Source: Halobaculum halobium
GTDB taxonomy: Archaea > Halobacteriota > Halobacteria > Halobacteriales > Haloferacaceae
DNA: 64,000 bases
Assembly (NCBI RefSeq): GCF_030127145.1
Contig: NZ_CP126158.1
Coordinates: 1,426,001 to 1,490,000, forward strand
Direction: 5' to 3'
Shown here: positions 26,424 to 33,099 of the stretch, in pieces
Position numbering within the stretch: position 1 is the stretch's first letter
Layout of the letters: every line of letters starts with the position of its first letter
Translations under genes and position numbers: made by a program
The notes under the pieces: generated by a model
What the model saw: the letters and a program-made list of their open reading frames with translations, nothing else
What the model was told of the DNA's origin: nothing
The model's database searches: none

Positions 26424-26457
26424 GAGCGCCGTTGGCGAGCGATTCCGAAGGAATCGC
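26424..26457 (+). repeat. tRNA-Gly 5'-end duplicate followed by a perfect hairpin
   Basis: GAGCGCCGTTGG at 26424-26435 is identical to 26544-26555, which covers the first bases of tRNA-Gly and two bases before it. Directly after it, GCGATTCC-GAA-GGAATCGC (26439-26457) forms an 8-bp stem with a 3-nt loop. No gene is present between the nadE start (26259) and the tRNA. Confidence 0.6.
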
Positions 26458-26545
26458 GAACCTCGGGGCGCGAGCGAGCGAAGCGCGCCGTTGCGTTACA
26501 GAGCGAAGCGACGTACCGCTCGGGGCGTACGCACGCAGTAGGTGA

Positions 26546-26616
26546 GCGCCGTTGGTCCAGTGGTAGGACATTAGCTTCCCAAGCTAATAGCCCGGGTTCA
26601 ATTCCCGGACGGCGCA
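26546..26616 (+). tRNA. tRNA-Gly (anticodon CCC)
   Basis: Acceptor stem GCGCCGT/ACGGCGC with discriminator A at 26616. D-arm TGGTCCAGTGGTAGGACA, anticodon stem TTAGC/GCTAA with loop TTCCCAA (anticodon CCC), T-arm CCCGGGTTCAATTCCCGG. No CCA and no intron. Fragments of this gene recur on both sides (26424-26435 and 26700-26726). Confidence 0.97.
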
Positions 26617-26726
26617 TGTCTCGAACGCCGATGAGAGGCGTCGCCGACGGGAATTGAAGTAGCCGAGTCGCGCGCAGCGAGGCGAGCACGTCTGGGCGTG
26701 GTTCAATTCCCGGACGGCGCATGTCT
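26595..26726 (+). repeat. Duplicated 3' end of tRNA-Gly flanking an inverted copy
   Basis: Two identical 27-nt copies of the T-loop to acceptor end plus five bases lie at 26595-26621 and 26700-26726. Between them, 26642-26658 is an inverted near-copy of the same tail (it contains GGGAATTGAA, the complement of TTCAATTCCC). This resembles an attachment-site scar with its intervening element almost wholly lost. Confidence 0.75.
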
Positions 26727-26775
26727 GGCGACGCTAACCGAAACAGCCACGGCGCCGCCGACCGCGACACGCGAT

Positions 26776-27144
26776 ATGCGAACCGTCTTCCACGTCTCGA
26801 CGGTCGGCCAGCTCTCGTACGTCGACGCGAAAGTCACCAATCTCTTCGGCGACGATGCAGTCCCAGTCGACGCCGTCGCCGTCGTCGTCGACACCCCCGC
26901 GGTCATCGACGCGGCGGCGGAGGGCGACGGTCGCGAGCGCGTCGAGGCCGTCCTTGCCGCCGGCGGCGGTGGCGACGACACCGACGGCGCCGGGACGCAG
27001 ACGGCAGTTCGCGTTTGCTCGAACGCGCTCCGCGGAGCGACGGCGACGCTGGACGAGCTGCCCGCTGGCGTCGAGGCGGCGTCTTCCGGCGTCGGCGAAC
27101 TCACGCGACTGCAGGGCGACGGCTGGGCGTACATCCGCCCGTAA
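26776..27144 (+). CDS. DsrE/DsrF-like protein
   Basis: 122 residues. The start MRTVFHVSTVGQLSYVDAKV, the central AVPVDAVAVVVDTPAVIDAA and the C-terminal VCSNALRGATATLDELPAGV match haloarchaeal DsrE-like proteins, small Rossmann-like folds linked to sulfur transfer. A single Cys in AVRVCSNAL is in the place of the conserved cysteine of the family. ATG 26776 is chosen; the frame is open further upstream only through the tRNA tail repeat. Confidence 0.75.
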   Translation: MRTVFHVSTVGQLSYVDAKVTNLFGDDAVPVDAVAVVVDTPAVIDAAAEGDGRERVEAVLAAGGGGDDTDGAGTQTAVRVCSNALRGATATLDELPAGVEAASSGVGELTRLQGDGWAYIRP

Positions 27145-27201
27145 GCGCTCCCGCGTTCACCGGCACGAACATATATCATCCCGACGGGACGACAGCGACG
27201 T

Positions 27202-27462
27202 ATGCCTCACAAGACTGGCGCCTCCCACGCGATCGCCGCGCTGGCGGCGATGGTGTCCGCCTCGTATCTCAAGGACGTGCTGAAACACCTCGTGAGCGCG
27301 CGCGACCTCGTCGCGTACGCCAACGTGGCGGGCGTACACCTCGCCGATCGGATCGGCGCGGCGAGTGTGATGGACACGGTGGCCGGCGGGGCCGCCGCGG
27401 TGCTCCTCGTCTTCCTCACGTTCGTGTGGGGCTGGGCGTACCACCACAGCGTCATCGGCTGA
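27202..27462 (+). CDS. Small two-helix membrane protein
   Basis: 86 residues. Hydrophobic segments near 8-25 (SHAIAALAAMVSASYLKDVL) and 58-80 (TVAGGAAAVLLVFLTFVWGW). A TATA-like ATATAT lies at 27171-27176, about 26 nt upstream, supporting ATG 27202 as the start. No family recognised. Confidence 0.65.
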   Translation: MPHKTGASHAIAALAAMVSASYLKDVLKHLVSARDLVAYANVAGVHLADRIGAASVMDTVAGGAAAVLLVFLTFVWGWAYHHSVIG

Positions 27463-28209
27463 TCACACCAGCCAGTCGGCCGGGTCGGCGTCGATCCGCT
27501 CGCGCAGCGTCGCGGTCGCGTCGGCGTCGTACCGAAGGACGCGCCGCCACCACGGCCCCTTGCCGGAGTCCGCCGAGAGGTCCGTCACGAGGTGGTTCGC
27601 GTCGGTTCCGCCCGCGGGCGTCGACAGCGGGACCGCGCGGTCGAACAGCCGCGAGCCGTCGGAGTCGCCGCGGACGAGCACGGCGGCGTCGAACGATTCG
27701 CGGCGGACGTGCGCGTTCGAGGCGAACCGCTCGCGGGTCGTCGGGTCGGCCTCCCGGAACTCGTCGCCGGTGAGCACCTCGCCCACGCGGAACTCGCCGA
27801 CGAGGAAACAGCCCCACTCAGGGGGGAGCCACTCGACGCGGTCGCCCGCGGGACCCGACGCAGCGCGATCGCCATCGTCGGCGACCGTCAGTGTCGCGTA
27901 GAACAGTAGCGAGTCCCCGGGGTCGAGCGCTGAGAGCGGGCGGGCCTTCACGCCGTGCGGGTCGCCGTAGGTGTACGACTCGCTCCCGTAAACGCCCGCG
28001 AACTCCGGGTCGAGGTGAACCGGCAGACCTGCGGCGGCGTCCGGAACGAACGTCGTCAGATCCAGATCGGCGTACGTCGGGACTCCCTCGGCGGCCGACT
28101 CGCGTTCGGGGATCGGGACGTAGACGAACGACCCGTCGGGGAACACCGGCCCGCGGCGACCCGGGAGGTTCGTGTTGGCGGCGACGTTGATGGCGACCGC
28201 GCGGGGCAT
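27463..28209 (-). CDS. Nmad3-like putative nucleotide-modification domain protein
   Basis: 248 residues. The start AVAINVAANTNLPGRRGPVF followed by PDGSFVYVPIPERE is the signature of the Nmad3 family (nucleotide modification associated domain 3), predicted by comparative genomics to act near modified-nucleotide systems. TYGDPHGVKARPLSALDPGD and PPEWGCFLVGEFRVGEVL are further conserved pieces. No modification genes are adjacent in this window, so the role is inferred from family only. It ends directly next to the stop of the convergent small membrane protein gene. Confidence 0.7.
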   Translation of the reverse strand: MPRAVAINVAANTNLPGRRGPVFPDGSFVYVPIPERESAAEGVPTYADLDLTTFVPDAAAGLPVHLDPEFAGVYGSESYTYGDPHGVKARPLSALDPGDSLLFYATLTVADDGDRAASGPAGDRVEWLPPEWGCFLVGEFRVGEVLTGDEFREADPTTRERFASNAHVRRESFDAAVLVRGDSDGSRLFDRAVPLSTPAGGTDANHLVTDLSADSGKGPWWRRVLRYDADATATLRERIDADPADWLV

Positions 28210-28431
28210 GCGATCGCGTTGCGCCGGCGACGGCTTAGCGTCGGCGACCGCGACGAGCGTCGGCGGCGGTTCGCCTCGCTCGGTTTCGTTCGGTGGTCTG
28301 CCCCGCTATCGCTCGGCAAACCACGCCGAGATCCTCGCGTTGCTCGGGTCTTGTCTACGTTCGGGGACGATCGTTCCTGAGACCACCTGAAGACTGCACT
28401 CGCTGCGCTCGTTTGTCTTCCGTAGTTCGTC
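28210..28431. other. 222-nt intergenic region with an inverted repeat
   Basis: Lies between the start of the Nmad3-like gene and the stop of rdgB. No credible gene. GGTGGTCT (28292-28299) and AGACCACC (28380-28387) form an 8-bp inverted repeat about 80 nt apart. TCGCTGCGCTCG-like words common in haloarchaeal intergenic DNA are present. Confidence 0.4.
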
Positions 28432-29064
28432 TCACTGCCGTTCGACGAACCACTCCCCGAACTTCTCCAGCGCCCGCCCACGGTGGGAGATCGCGTTCTT
28501 CTCGGCGGCGTCCATCTCGGCGAGCGTCGCGCCGTCGTACTCGAAGATCGGGTCGTATCCGAAGCCGCCGTCGCCGCGTGCCTCGACGATCTCGCCGCGG
28601 ACGACTCCCTCGAACAGCTTCACGGGGAGCGGTTCTGTCTCCTGGTCGTCGCGCTCGGCGCCGGTGGCGGCCGCGGTCACGCGGTCGTCGCGGTCGACGG
28701 GATCGGGAGTGGCCGCAAACGGTTCTCCGTCGCAGTACGCGAGCACGCACCGGAATTCGGCGCGGCGGTCGTCGAGTTCGGCGTCGACGAGTCGGCGGAC
28801 AGCCTCGACGCCGAGGGTGTCCTCGGCGTACGCGGAGTACGGGCCGGGGAAGCCGTCGAACCCGCGGACGAACAGGCCGGCGTCGTCGACGAGCACGGGT
28901 TCCTCGGCGTGGCGGTACGCTTCGCGGGCGCCTCGGGCGGCGATGGGGGCGAGGTCGGCCGCCTGGATCTCGGTGTAGTCGAAGTCGAGCTGGGAGACGG
29001 CGTCGCCGAGGTACTCGCGGGCCTCGCGGACCTTCCCGGGGTTCGTCGTGACGTAGCGGAGCAT
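28432..29064 (-). CDS. rdgB: XTP/dITP diphosphatase (Ham1/RdgB family)
   Basis: 210 residues. Hydrolyses non-canonical purine triphosphates (ITP, dITP, XTP) to monophosphates to keep them out of nucleic acids. N-terminal TTNPGKVREAREYLG, substrate motif VLVDDAGLFVRGFDGFPGPY, and C-terminal GDGGFGYDPIFEYDGATLAE and EKNAISHRGRAL are all diagnostic. ATG 29064 is the family start; the open frame continues upstream but is spurious. Confidence 0.93.
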   Translation of the reverse strand: MLRYVTTNPGKVREAREYLGDAVSQLDFDYTEIQAADLAPIAARGAREAYRHAEEPVLVDDAGLFVRGFDGFPGPYSAYAEDTLGVEAVRRLVDAELDDRRAEFRCVLAYCDGEPFAATPDPVDRDDRVTAAATGAERDDQETEPLPVKLFEGVVRGEIVEARGDGGFGYDPIFEYDGATLAEMDAAEKNAISHRGRALEKFGEWFVERQ

Positions 29065-29214
29065 ACCCGCGCTCGGGTCGGCCGCGGCAAAGCCGCGTCG
29101 ATGTCGCGGGGCGGTCCCGTGCGTCGACGCGCCAGGGTCGTGCGGCGTCACAGATGACGGCAGGGACAGCCACCCCCGAGACCCTTTTGACGCGGCGGGG
29201 CCGAACGGTGGACG

Positions 29215-29925
29215 ATGAGCCACGAGCGGCCCGGCGACGGCCGCGACGACGAGGATCGCGCCCGGGACCGCGATCGGCGACTCGGCGCCGGGCGCGCCGA
29301 CCGCGAGGCGGAGGTCGGCGAACCCGTCGTTCGCGGCGACCCGGCGGTCACCGGCGAGCGCGCCGAGCGAGCCGCGCGGTTCGACCCCGACGACCCCGAC
29401 AGTCTCGAATCCGCAGCCGACACCGTCCACCGATTCGCCAGCGAGGCCGTCGCCGGCGACGACAACGTGGTGATGCTGCGCGGGGCGGCCGCCTGCGCCG
29501 CGCTCGTACGCGGGCACGGGTCGTACAAGGCCGCCGCCGAGACCGCCGGCGACGGCGTCCAGGTGTCGTTCATCCGCAAGTGGGCGCGCGTCCACGACCT
29601 CCCCGAGTCGATCCGTCGCCACGTCGCCCGCGGCCACATCGCGCCGACGGCGGCGAAGCACATCGCCCGCGTCGCCGGCGACGCGCGCTTCGATCTGGCG
29701 TGGGCGGTGCTCGACGCGGACCTCACCGTCCGCGAGGTGCGCCGTGCCGCGAGCGCGATCAACGACGGCGCCTCGCCCGAGGCGGCGCTCCGGGCCGAGG
29801 GCGTCTCCCCGGGGCGACTCGGCGTCGAGCTTCCCCTCGGCGTCTACCGGCGGCTGCGCGACCGCGCGTCGCTGGAGAACCGCGACCCGGGCGACGTGAT
29901 CGCGGACGCGCTCGAAGAATACTGA
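29215..29925 (+). CDS. ParB-like HTH protein with a C-terminal ribbon-helix-helix-like tail
   Basis: 236 residues. The first 70 residues are highly charged. At about 95-185 it resembles the ParB/KorB helix-turn-helix (GSYKAAAETAGDGVQVSFIR, KWARVHDLPESIRRHVARGH, IAPTAAKHIARVAG). The last 35 residues (VELPLGVYRRLRDRASLENR ... DVIADALEEY) look like a ribbon-helix-helix DNA-binding unit. No ParB N-terminal CTPase motif (GxxRxxA) is visible, so it is probably a transcription factor rather than a partition protein. The family is conserved in haloarchaea without known function. Confidence 0.7.
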   Translation: MSHERPGDGRDDEDRARDRDRRLGAGRADREAEVGEPVVRGDPAVTGERAERAARFDPDDPDSLESAADTVHRFASEAVAGDDNVVMLRGAAACAALVRGHGSYKAAAETAGDGVQVSFIRKWARVHDLPESIRRHVARGHIAPTAAKHIARVAGDARFDLAWAVLDADLTVREVRRAASAINDGASPEAALRAEGVSPGRLGVELPLGVYRRLRDRASLENRDPGDVIADALEEY

Positions 29926-29935
29926 GGGGAGCGAG

Positions 29936-31240
29936 TCACGTCGCGGTCGCGTCGCTCTCGCTCCCGTCCCCCTCGTCGCCGCCGAGGAATCGCACGGCGG
30001 CATCCCGTATCACGTCGCGTGCAGTCGCTACCTCCGCCCACCGGATCGTCTCGTCGGGGAAGTGCGCCTGTTCGATGCTTCCGGGGCCGAACACGACCGT
30101 CGGGATACCGGCCGCGACGTAGTGGCGGTTGTCGGCCCCGTACGTCGCGCCCGTTGGCTCGGTATCGGACAGCCCCGCGTCGATCATCGCCCCCTGCAAC
30201 GCCCGAACGACGGGTTCGTCCGGAGCGATCTCGGCGGGCTCGAACATGATCGAGAAGCGGTCGAATTCGGGTGGGTGCTCGCGCAGCCAGTCGTCGTCCG
30301 CGACGACCTCGGCGAGTCGGTCGTCGAATTCCGCCTCCACCTCGTCGACCGTCTCCCCGGGTGCGACCCCGATCCGCCATTCCGCGGTCAGCGTCCCCGG
30401 CACCGTCGAGGCCCACGATCCGGCCTCGACGCGACCGCAGACGACGGGCCACGGCACGTCGAACGCCTCGTACAGCGGATGCGTGACGCGCTCGCATCGC
30501 TCGGCCTCCACCTCGGTGAACGCCCCCCTGATCGCTTCGAACAGCGGGAGCGTGTCGACGCCGTGCCACCGCGTCGCCGCGTGGGCGCTCCGGCCCGCGA
30601 TCCGGAGTCGCTTCATCACGGTCCCCTCCGTCGCGGTGACGGGGCGAAGCTCCGTCGGCTCGGCGACGAGGGCGGCGTCGCGGTCGAACGGGTACGGCGA
30701 GTCGAGCGCCGCCGCGGCCGCGCCGATCCCGCCCTCCTCCTCGCCGGCGACCGCCTCGACGACGATCCGGCCGTCGAGGTCGCGTTCGCCGGCTTCGACT
30801 GACTCCCTGAGGTCGAGGGCCGCGTGAACGCAGGCGCCGACGGCGGCCTTCATGTCGGCGGCCCCGCGACAGGTGAGCGTCTCGGCGCCGTCGTCTGCCT
30901 CGCTCCAAACGGGGTCGAAGGGATCGCTCGTCCAGAGGTCGTCGTCAGCGGGAACCACGTCGAGGTGGCCGTTGAGGACCATAGTTCTCCCGGCGTCGGG
31001 GTCGCCGAACTCCAGCACGCCCGCGACGCTCGGACGCCCCGCGGCGTCGATGTCGGCGCGGTCGTCGGGGAACGACGGATGGGCGGCGAGTCGTTCGGGG
31101 TCGGCCTCCCACGTGTACGTCTCGAACCCGGCGTCCGCGAGGCGGTCGCGGAGCCACTCGGCGGCGGGTGCCTCGTCGCCGTCGGTCGTCTCGAACGCGC
31201 ACAGCCGGGCCGTGAGGTCCCGTAGGTCGGGGACGGTCAT
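29936..31240 (-). CDS. M20-family metallopeptidase/deacylase (ArgE/DapE group)
   Basis: 434 residues. Zinc ligands are seen in VLNGHLDVVPAD (His, Asp), CRGAADMKAAVGA (bridging Asp) and VAGEEEGGIGAAA (catalytic Glu and ligand Glu), the lid domain lies at about 185-300, and the C-terminal His ligand is in GPGSIEQAHFPDETI. It probably hydrolyses an N-acyl amino acid such as N-acetylornithine or succinyl-diaminopimelate; the substrate is not resolved. ATG 31240 begins the family-typical MTVPDLRDLTARLCAFETT. Its end is 10 nt from the convergent ParB-like gene. Confidence 0.88.
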   Translation of the reverse strand: MTVPDLRDLTARLCAFETTDGDEAPAAEWLRDRLADAGFETYTWEADPERLAAHPSFPDDRADIDAAGRPSVAGVLEFGDPDAGRTMVLNGHLDVVPADDDLWTSDPFDPVWSEADDGAETLTCRGAADMKAAVGACVHAALDLRESVEAGERDLDGRIVVEAVAGEEEGGIGAAAAALDSPYPFDRDAALVAEPTELRPVTATEGTVMKRLRIAGRSAHAATRWHGVDTLPLFEAIRGAFTEVEAERCERVTHPLYEAFDVPWPVVCGRVEAGSWASTVPGTLTAEWRIGVAPGETVDEVEAEFDDRLAEVVADDDWLREHPPEFDRFSIMFEPAEIAPDEPVVRALQGAMIDAGLSDTEPTGATYGADNRHYVAAGIPTVVFGPGSIEQAHFPDETIRWAEVATARDVIRDAAVRFLGGDEGDGSESDATAT

Positions 31241-31365
31241 GGGTGATCGTCGGCAGGGAGGGGTAAGGCCGTGTGGGTGGCGGCGTGGACGCCGCGGGAA
31301 CCGCAGTCGGGTCGGTCGCCGTCGTTCGTAAACGCTTATGCGCGCACGTCGGTAAGGTCGGGCGA

Positions 31366-31439
31366 GGGCTGGTAGCTCAGTTAGGGAGAGCGTCCGGCTT
31401 TTAACCGGACGGTCGGGGGTTCGAATCCCTCCCAGCCCG
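31366..31439 (+). tRNA. tRNA-Lys (anticodon TTT)
   Basis: Acceptor stem GGGCTGG/CCAGCCC with discriminator G at 31439. D-arm TAGCTCAGTTAGGGAGAGC, anticodon stem TCCGG/CCGGA with loop CTTTTAA (anticodon TTT), T-arm CGGGGGTTCGAATCCCTC. No CCA or intron. A TATA-like TTATG lies about 29 nt upstream. A T-arm duplicate follows at 31543. Confidence 0.97.
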
Positions 31440-31557
31440 TTTCTGTCCACCGCGACGAGCGAAGCGAGGAGCCGCGCGACGCAAATAGCGTCCGAGAGAT
31501 TCGAACGACGGCACGAGTGAGCAAGGCGAACGAAATGCAGGAGGTTCGAATCCCTCC
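31418..31557 (+). repeat. Duplicated T-arm of tRNA-Lys with an inverted copy between
   Basis: GGTTCGAATCCCTCC occurs at 31418-31432 inside the tRNA and again at 31543-31557. Between them ATTCGAAC (31499-31506) is an inverted T-loop. The plan is the same as at tRNA-Gly. The stretch 31440-31702 (263 nt) otherwise holds no gene. Confidence 0.6.
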
Positions 31558-31669
31558 GGTTCGCTTCTCCCGTGAACACCAGTGTTTCCGGTCGACGTCG
31601 TCCGATCATCGAAGCCACAGCCGATTGGATAAGCTAACGGGGATCCCTGCTGAACTCCGTACTCAAGAG

Positions 31670-31678
31670 TTATATATC
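31670..31678 (+). promoter_or_regulatory. TATA-like box of the zinc-ribbon/SHOCT gene
   Basis: TTATATATC ends 25 nt before the ATG at 31703, in an unusually AT-rich leader (31660-31702). Spacing fits a leaderless transcript. Confidence 0.6.
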
Positions 31679-31702
31679 GCAAATAGCCTGAAATAAAATA
31701 GT

Positions 31703-32311
31703 ATGCATTCCTGTCCGAGCTGTGGTGCCGGCGTGGAACCGTCGCACTCGTTCTGTGAGAAGTGCGGGGCGGAGATCGGATCGGCAGACACCGAGACCGC
31801 ACCGAACACGGAGTCATTCGATCAATACGCCGAACACTTCGGACCCGAAGAGACTCCCCAGTACATTCTGAAAGGAGCGACGTTGAAAACCGAGGGCAAT
31901 ATCGACTCGGCGAAATCGTCGCTGAGTGGAGGCGGCGGTGTCAAGACGATCGTCACGGACGAACGCGTGTTCATCCACGTCGAAAAGCGAATAACGGGGG
32001 ATGACATGCGAACCCTTCCGTACGAGTCGATCAACGCGGTGAACCTCGACACGGGGATCATCAATAATTTTCTGTCGCTTCAGACCGGTGGCGGCACGTA
32101 CAAGGTGCAGGTGCTGGACAAGGAGGAGGCAAAAAACGCGATAGAGTACATCAGGACCCGCAAGCGTGAGCTGGCCCAAGGCGGGGGCGGTTCGACGAGC
32201 GATCCGGATCCGACGGAGCAGCTGAAGAACATCAAGGAGCTCCACGACCAGGGCGTACTCTCCGACGAGGAGTTCGAGACAAAAAAGCGAGAGTTGTTGG
32301 ATAAGATCTGA
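31703..32311 (+). CDS. Zinc-ribbon protein with PH-like domain and SHOCT tail
   Basis: 202 residues. An N-terminal zinc ribbon has CPSCGAG and CEKCGAE (four Cys). Residues about 45-150 form a bacterial PH-like domain (VKTIVTDERVFIHVEK, RTLPYESINAVNLDTG). The C-terminal 30 residues are a SHOCT motif (EQLKNIKELHDQGVLSDEEF). Zinc-ribbon/PH/SHOCT proteins are found near membranes and in mobile regions; function unknown. Codon use (AAA, ATA, AAT) and the AT-rich promoter differ from its neighbours, suggesting recent transfer; it lies next to a tRNA with a duplicated arm. Confidence 0.8.
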   Translation: MHSCPSCGAGVEPSHSFCEKCGAEIGSADTETAPNTESFDQYAEHFGPEETPQYILKGATLKTEGNIDSAKSSLSGGGGVKTIVTDERVFIHVEKRITGDDMRTLPYESINAVNLDTGIINNFLSLQTGGGTYKVQVLDKEEAKNAIEYIRTRKRELAQGGGGSTSDPDPTEQLKNIKELHDQGVLSDEEFETKKRELLDKI

Positions 32312-32410
32312 CCGATCGGGAGCCAGTTCCGGCGGCGTGTCCGGCCGAAGAACGCGGAGTCTGGCGTTCGATGTCGCGTCGCAATTTCGAGAGCGATCCG
32401 GAGAGACTCG

Positions 32411-32869
32411 TTACCCCTCCCCGTGGTACGTGCCGTCGTAGTGGCCCTCGTGGTCGGCGGTCGCGAGGACGAACTGCGCCACGCGGGCGCCGGGTTCGAT
32501 CTCGATCCGGTGGCCGACCTGAAGCAACCCCTCGCCCCGGCCCTCGTAGCCGGCGTCCCACACCGCGGTGTTCAGCATGCAGGAATTGCGCAGCAGCGTC
32601 GAGCGCGGGTAGACGAAGCCGACGTGGTCGTCGGGGACCCGCAGGCGCTCGCCGTACTGCAGAACGTACGCGCCGGGATCGAGGCGATAGAGACCGCTTT
32701 CGGGGTCAATTTCGGTCCGGTCCCCGACGTGCTTCCCGTCGCGAGTGATCCGGCCCGGCTCGGCCTGTTCGGACAGCGCGGCGACGGTCAAATCGACGCC
32801 ATTCGGTTGGATCTGGTCGTCGTCGACGGGGTCAACGTGGTCAGCGACTGTCGGTCCCGATTCGAACAT
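32411..32869 (-). CDS. dUTPase / dCTP deaminase family protein
   Basis: 152 residues. Trimeric dUTPase-fold enzyme that lowers dUTP or makes dUMP. Motifs: DDDQIQPNGVDLTV, the substrate loop VYPRSTLLRNSCMLNTAVWD, and the catalytic-region GYEGRGEGLLQVGHRIEIEP, then RVAQFVLATAD. It is shorter than E. coli Dcd (about 190). Annotators use both deaminase and nucleotidohydrolase names for this haloarchaeal group; sequence alone does not decide. ATG 32869 (MFESGPTVADHV) is chosen. It is divergent from the aconitase gene. Confidence 0.8.
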   Translation of the reverse strand: MFESGPTVADHVDPVDDDQIQPNGVDLTVAALSEQAEPGRITRDGKHVGDRTEIDPESGLYRLDPGAYVLQYGERLRVPDDHVGFVYPRSTLLRNSCMLNTAVWDAGYEGRGEGLLQVGHRIEIEPGARVAQFVLATADHEGHYDGTYHGEG

Positions 32870-33066
32870 ACCCGAGGGAGAGACAGGCCGACCGAAAAGC
32901 CCGCCGGTCGGCAACCGACTCCCGAAGATGCGGATGCGTTTGTGCACAAATGGTTTCGCAGAAAGATCATTCGAGCATATTGGGAGGCAACACTCGCGTC
33001 GACTGTGCAAAAATTACCGGACAGAGCGACGGTCTATCACGAACGTCAGGGTGGAAACTCGCCGGA

Positions 33067-33073
33067 TTTATAT
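33067..33073 (+). promoter_or_regulatory. TATA-like box of the aconitase gene
   Basis: TTTATAT ends 26 nt before the ATG at 33100, as expected for a strong leaderless promoter. It lies in the 230-nt divergent region shared with the dUTPase-family gene, which is AT-richer than its surroundings. Confidence 0.6.
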
Positions 33074-33099
33074 CCGCCGAGCGAGGATATGCGGACGAT

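Noticed and set aside
26385-26545. Several short ORFs on both strands around tRNA-Gly
   Set aside because: They overlap the tRNA repeats and hairpin and lack haloarchaeal amino-acid bias.
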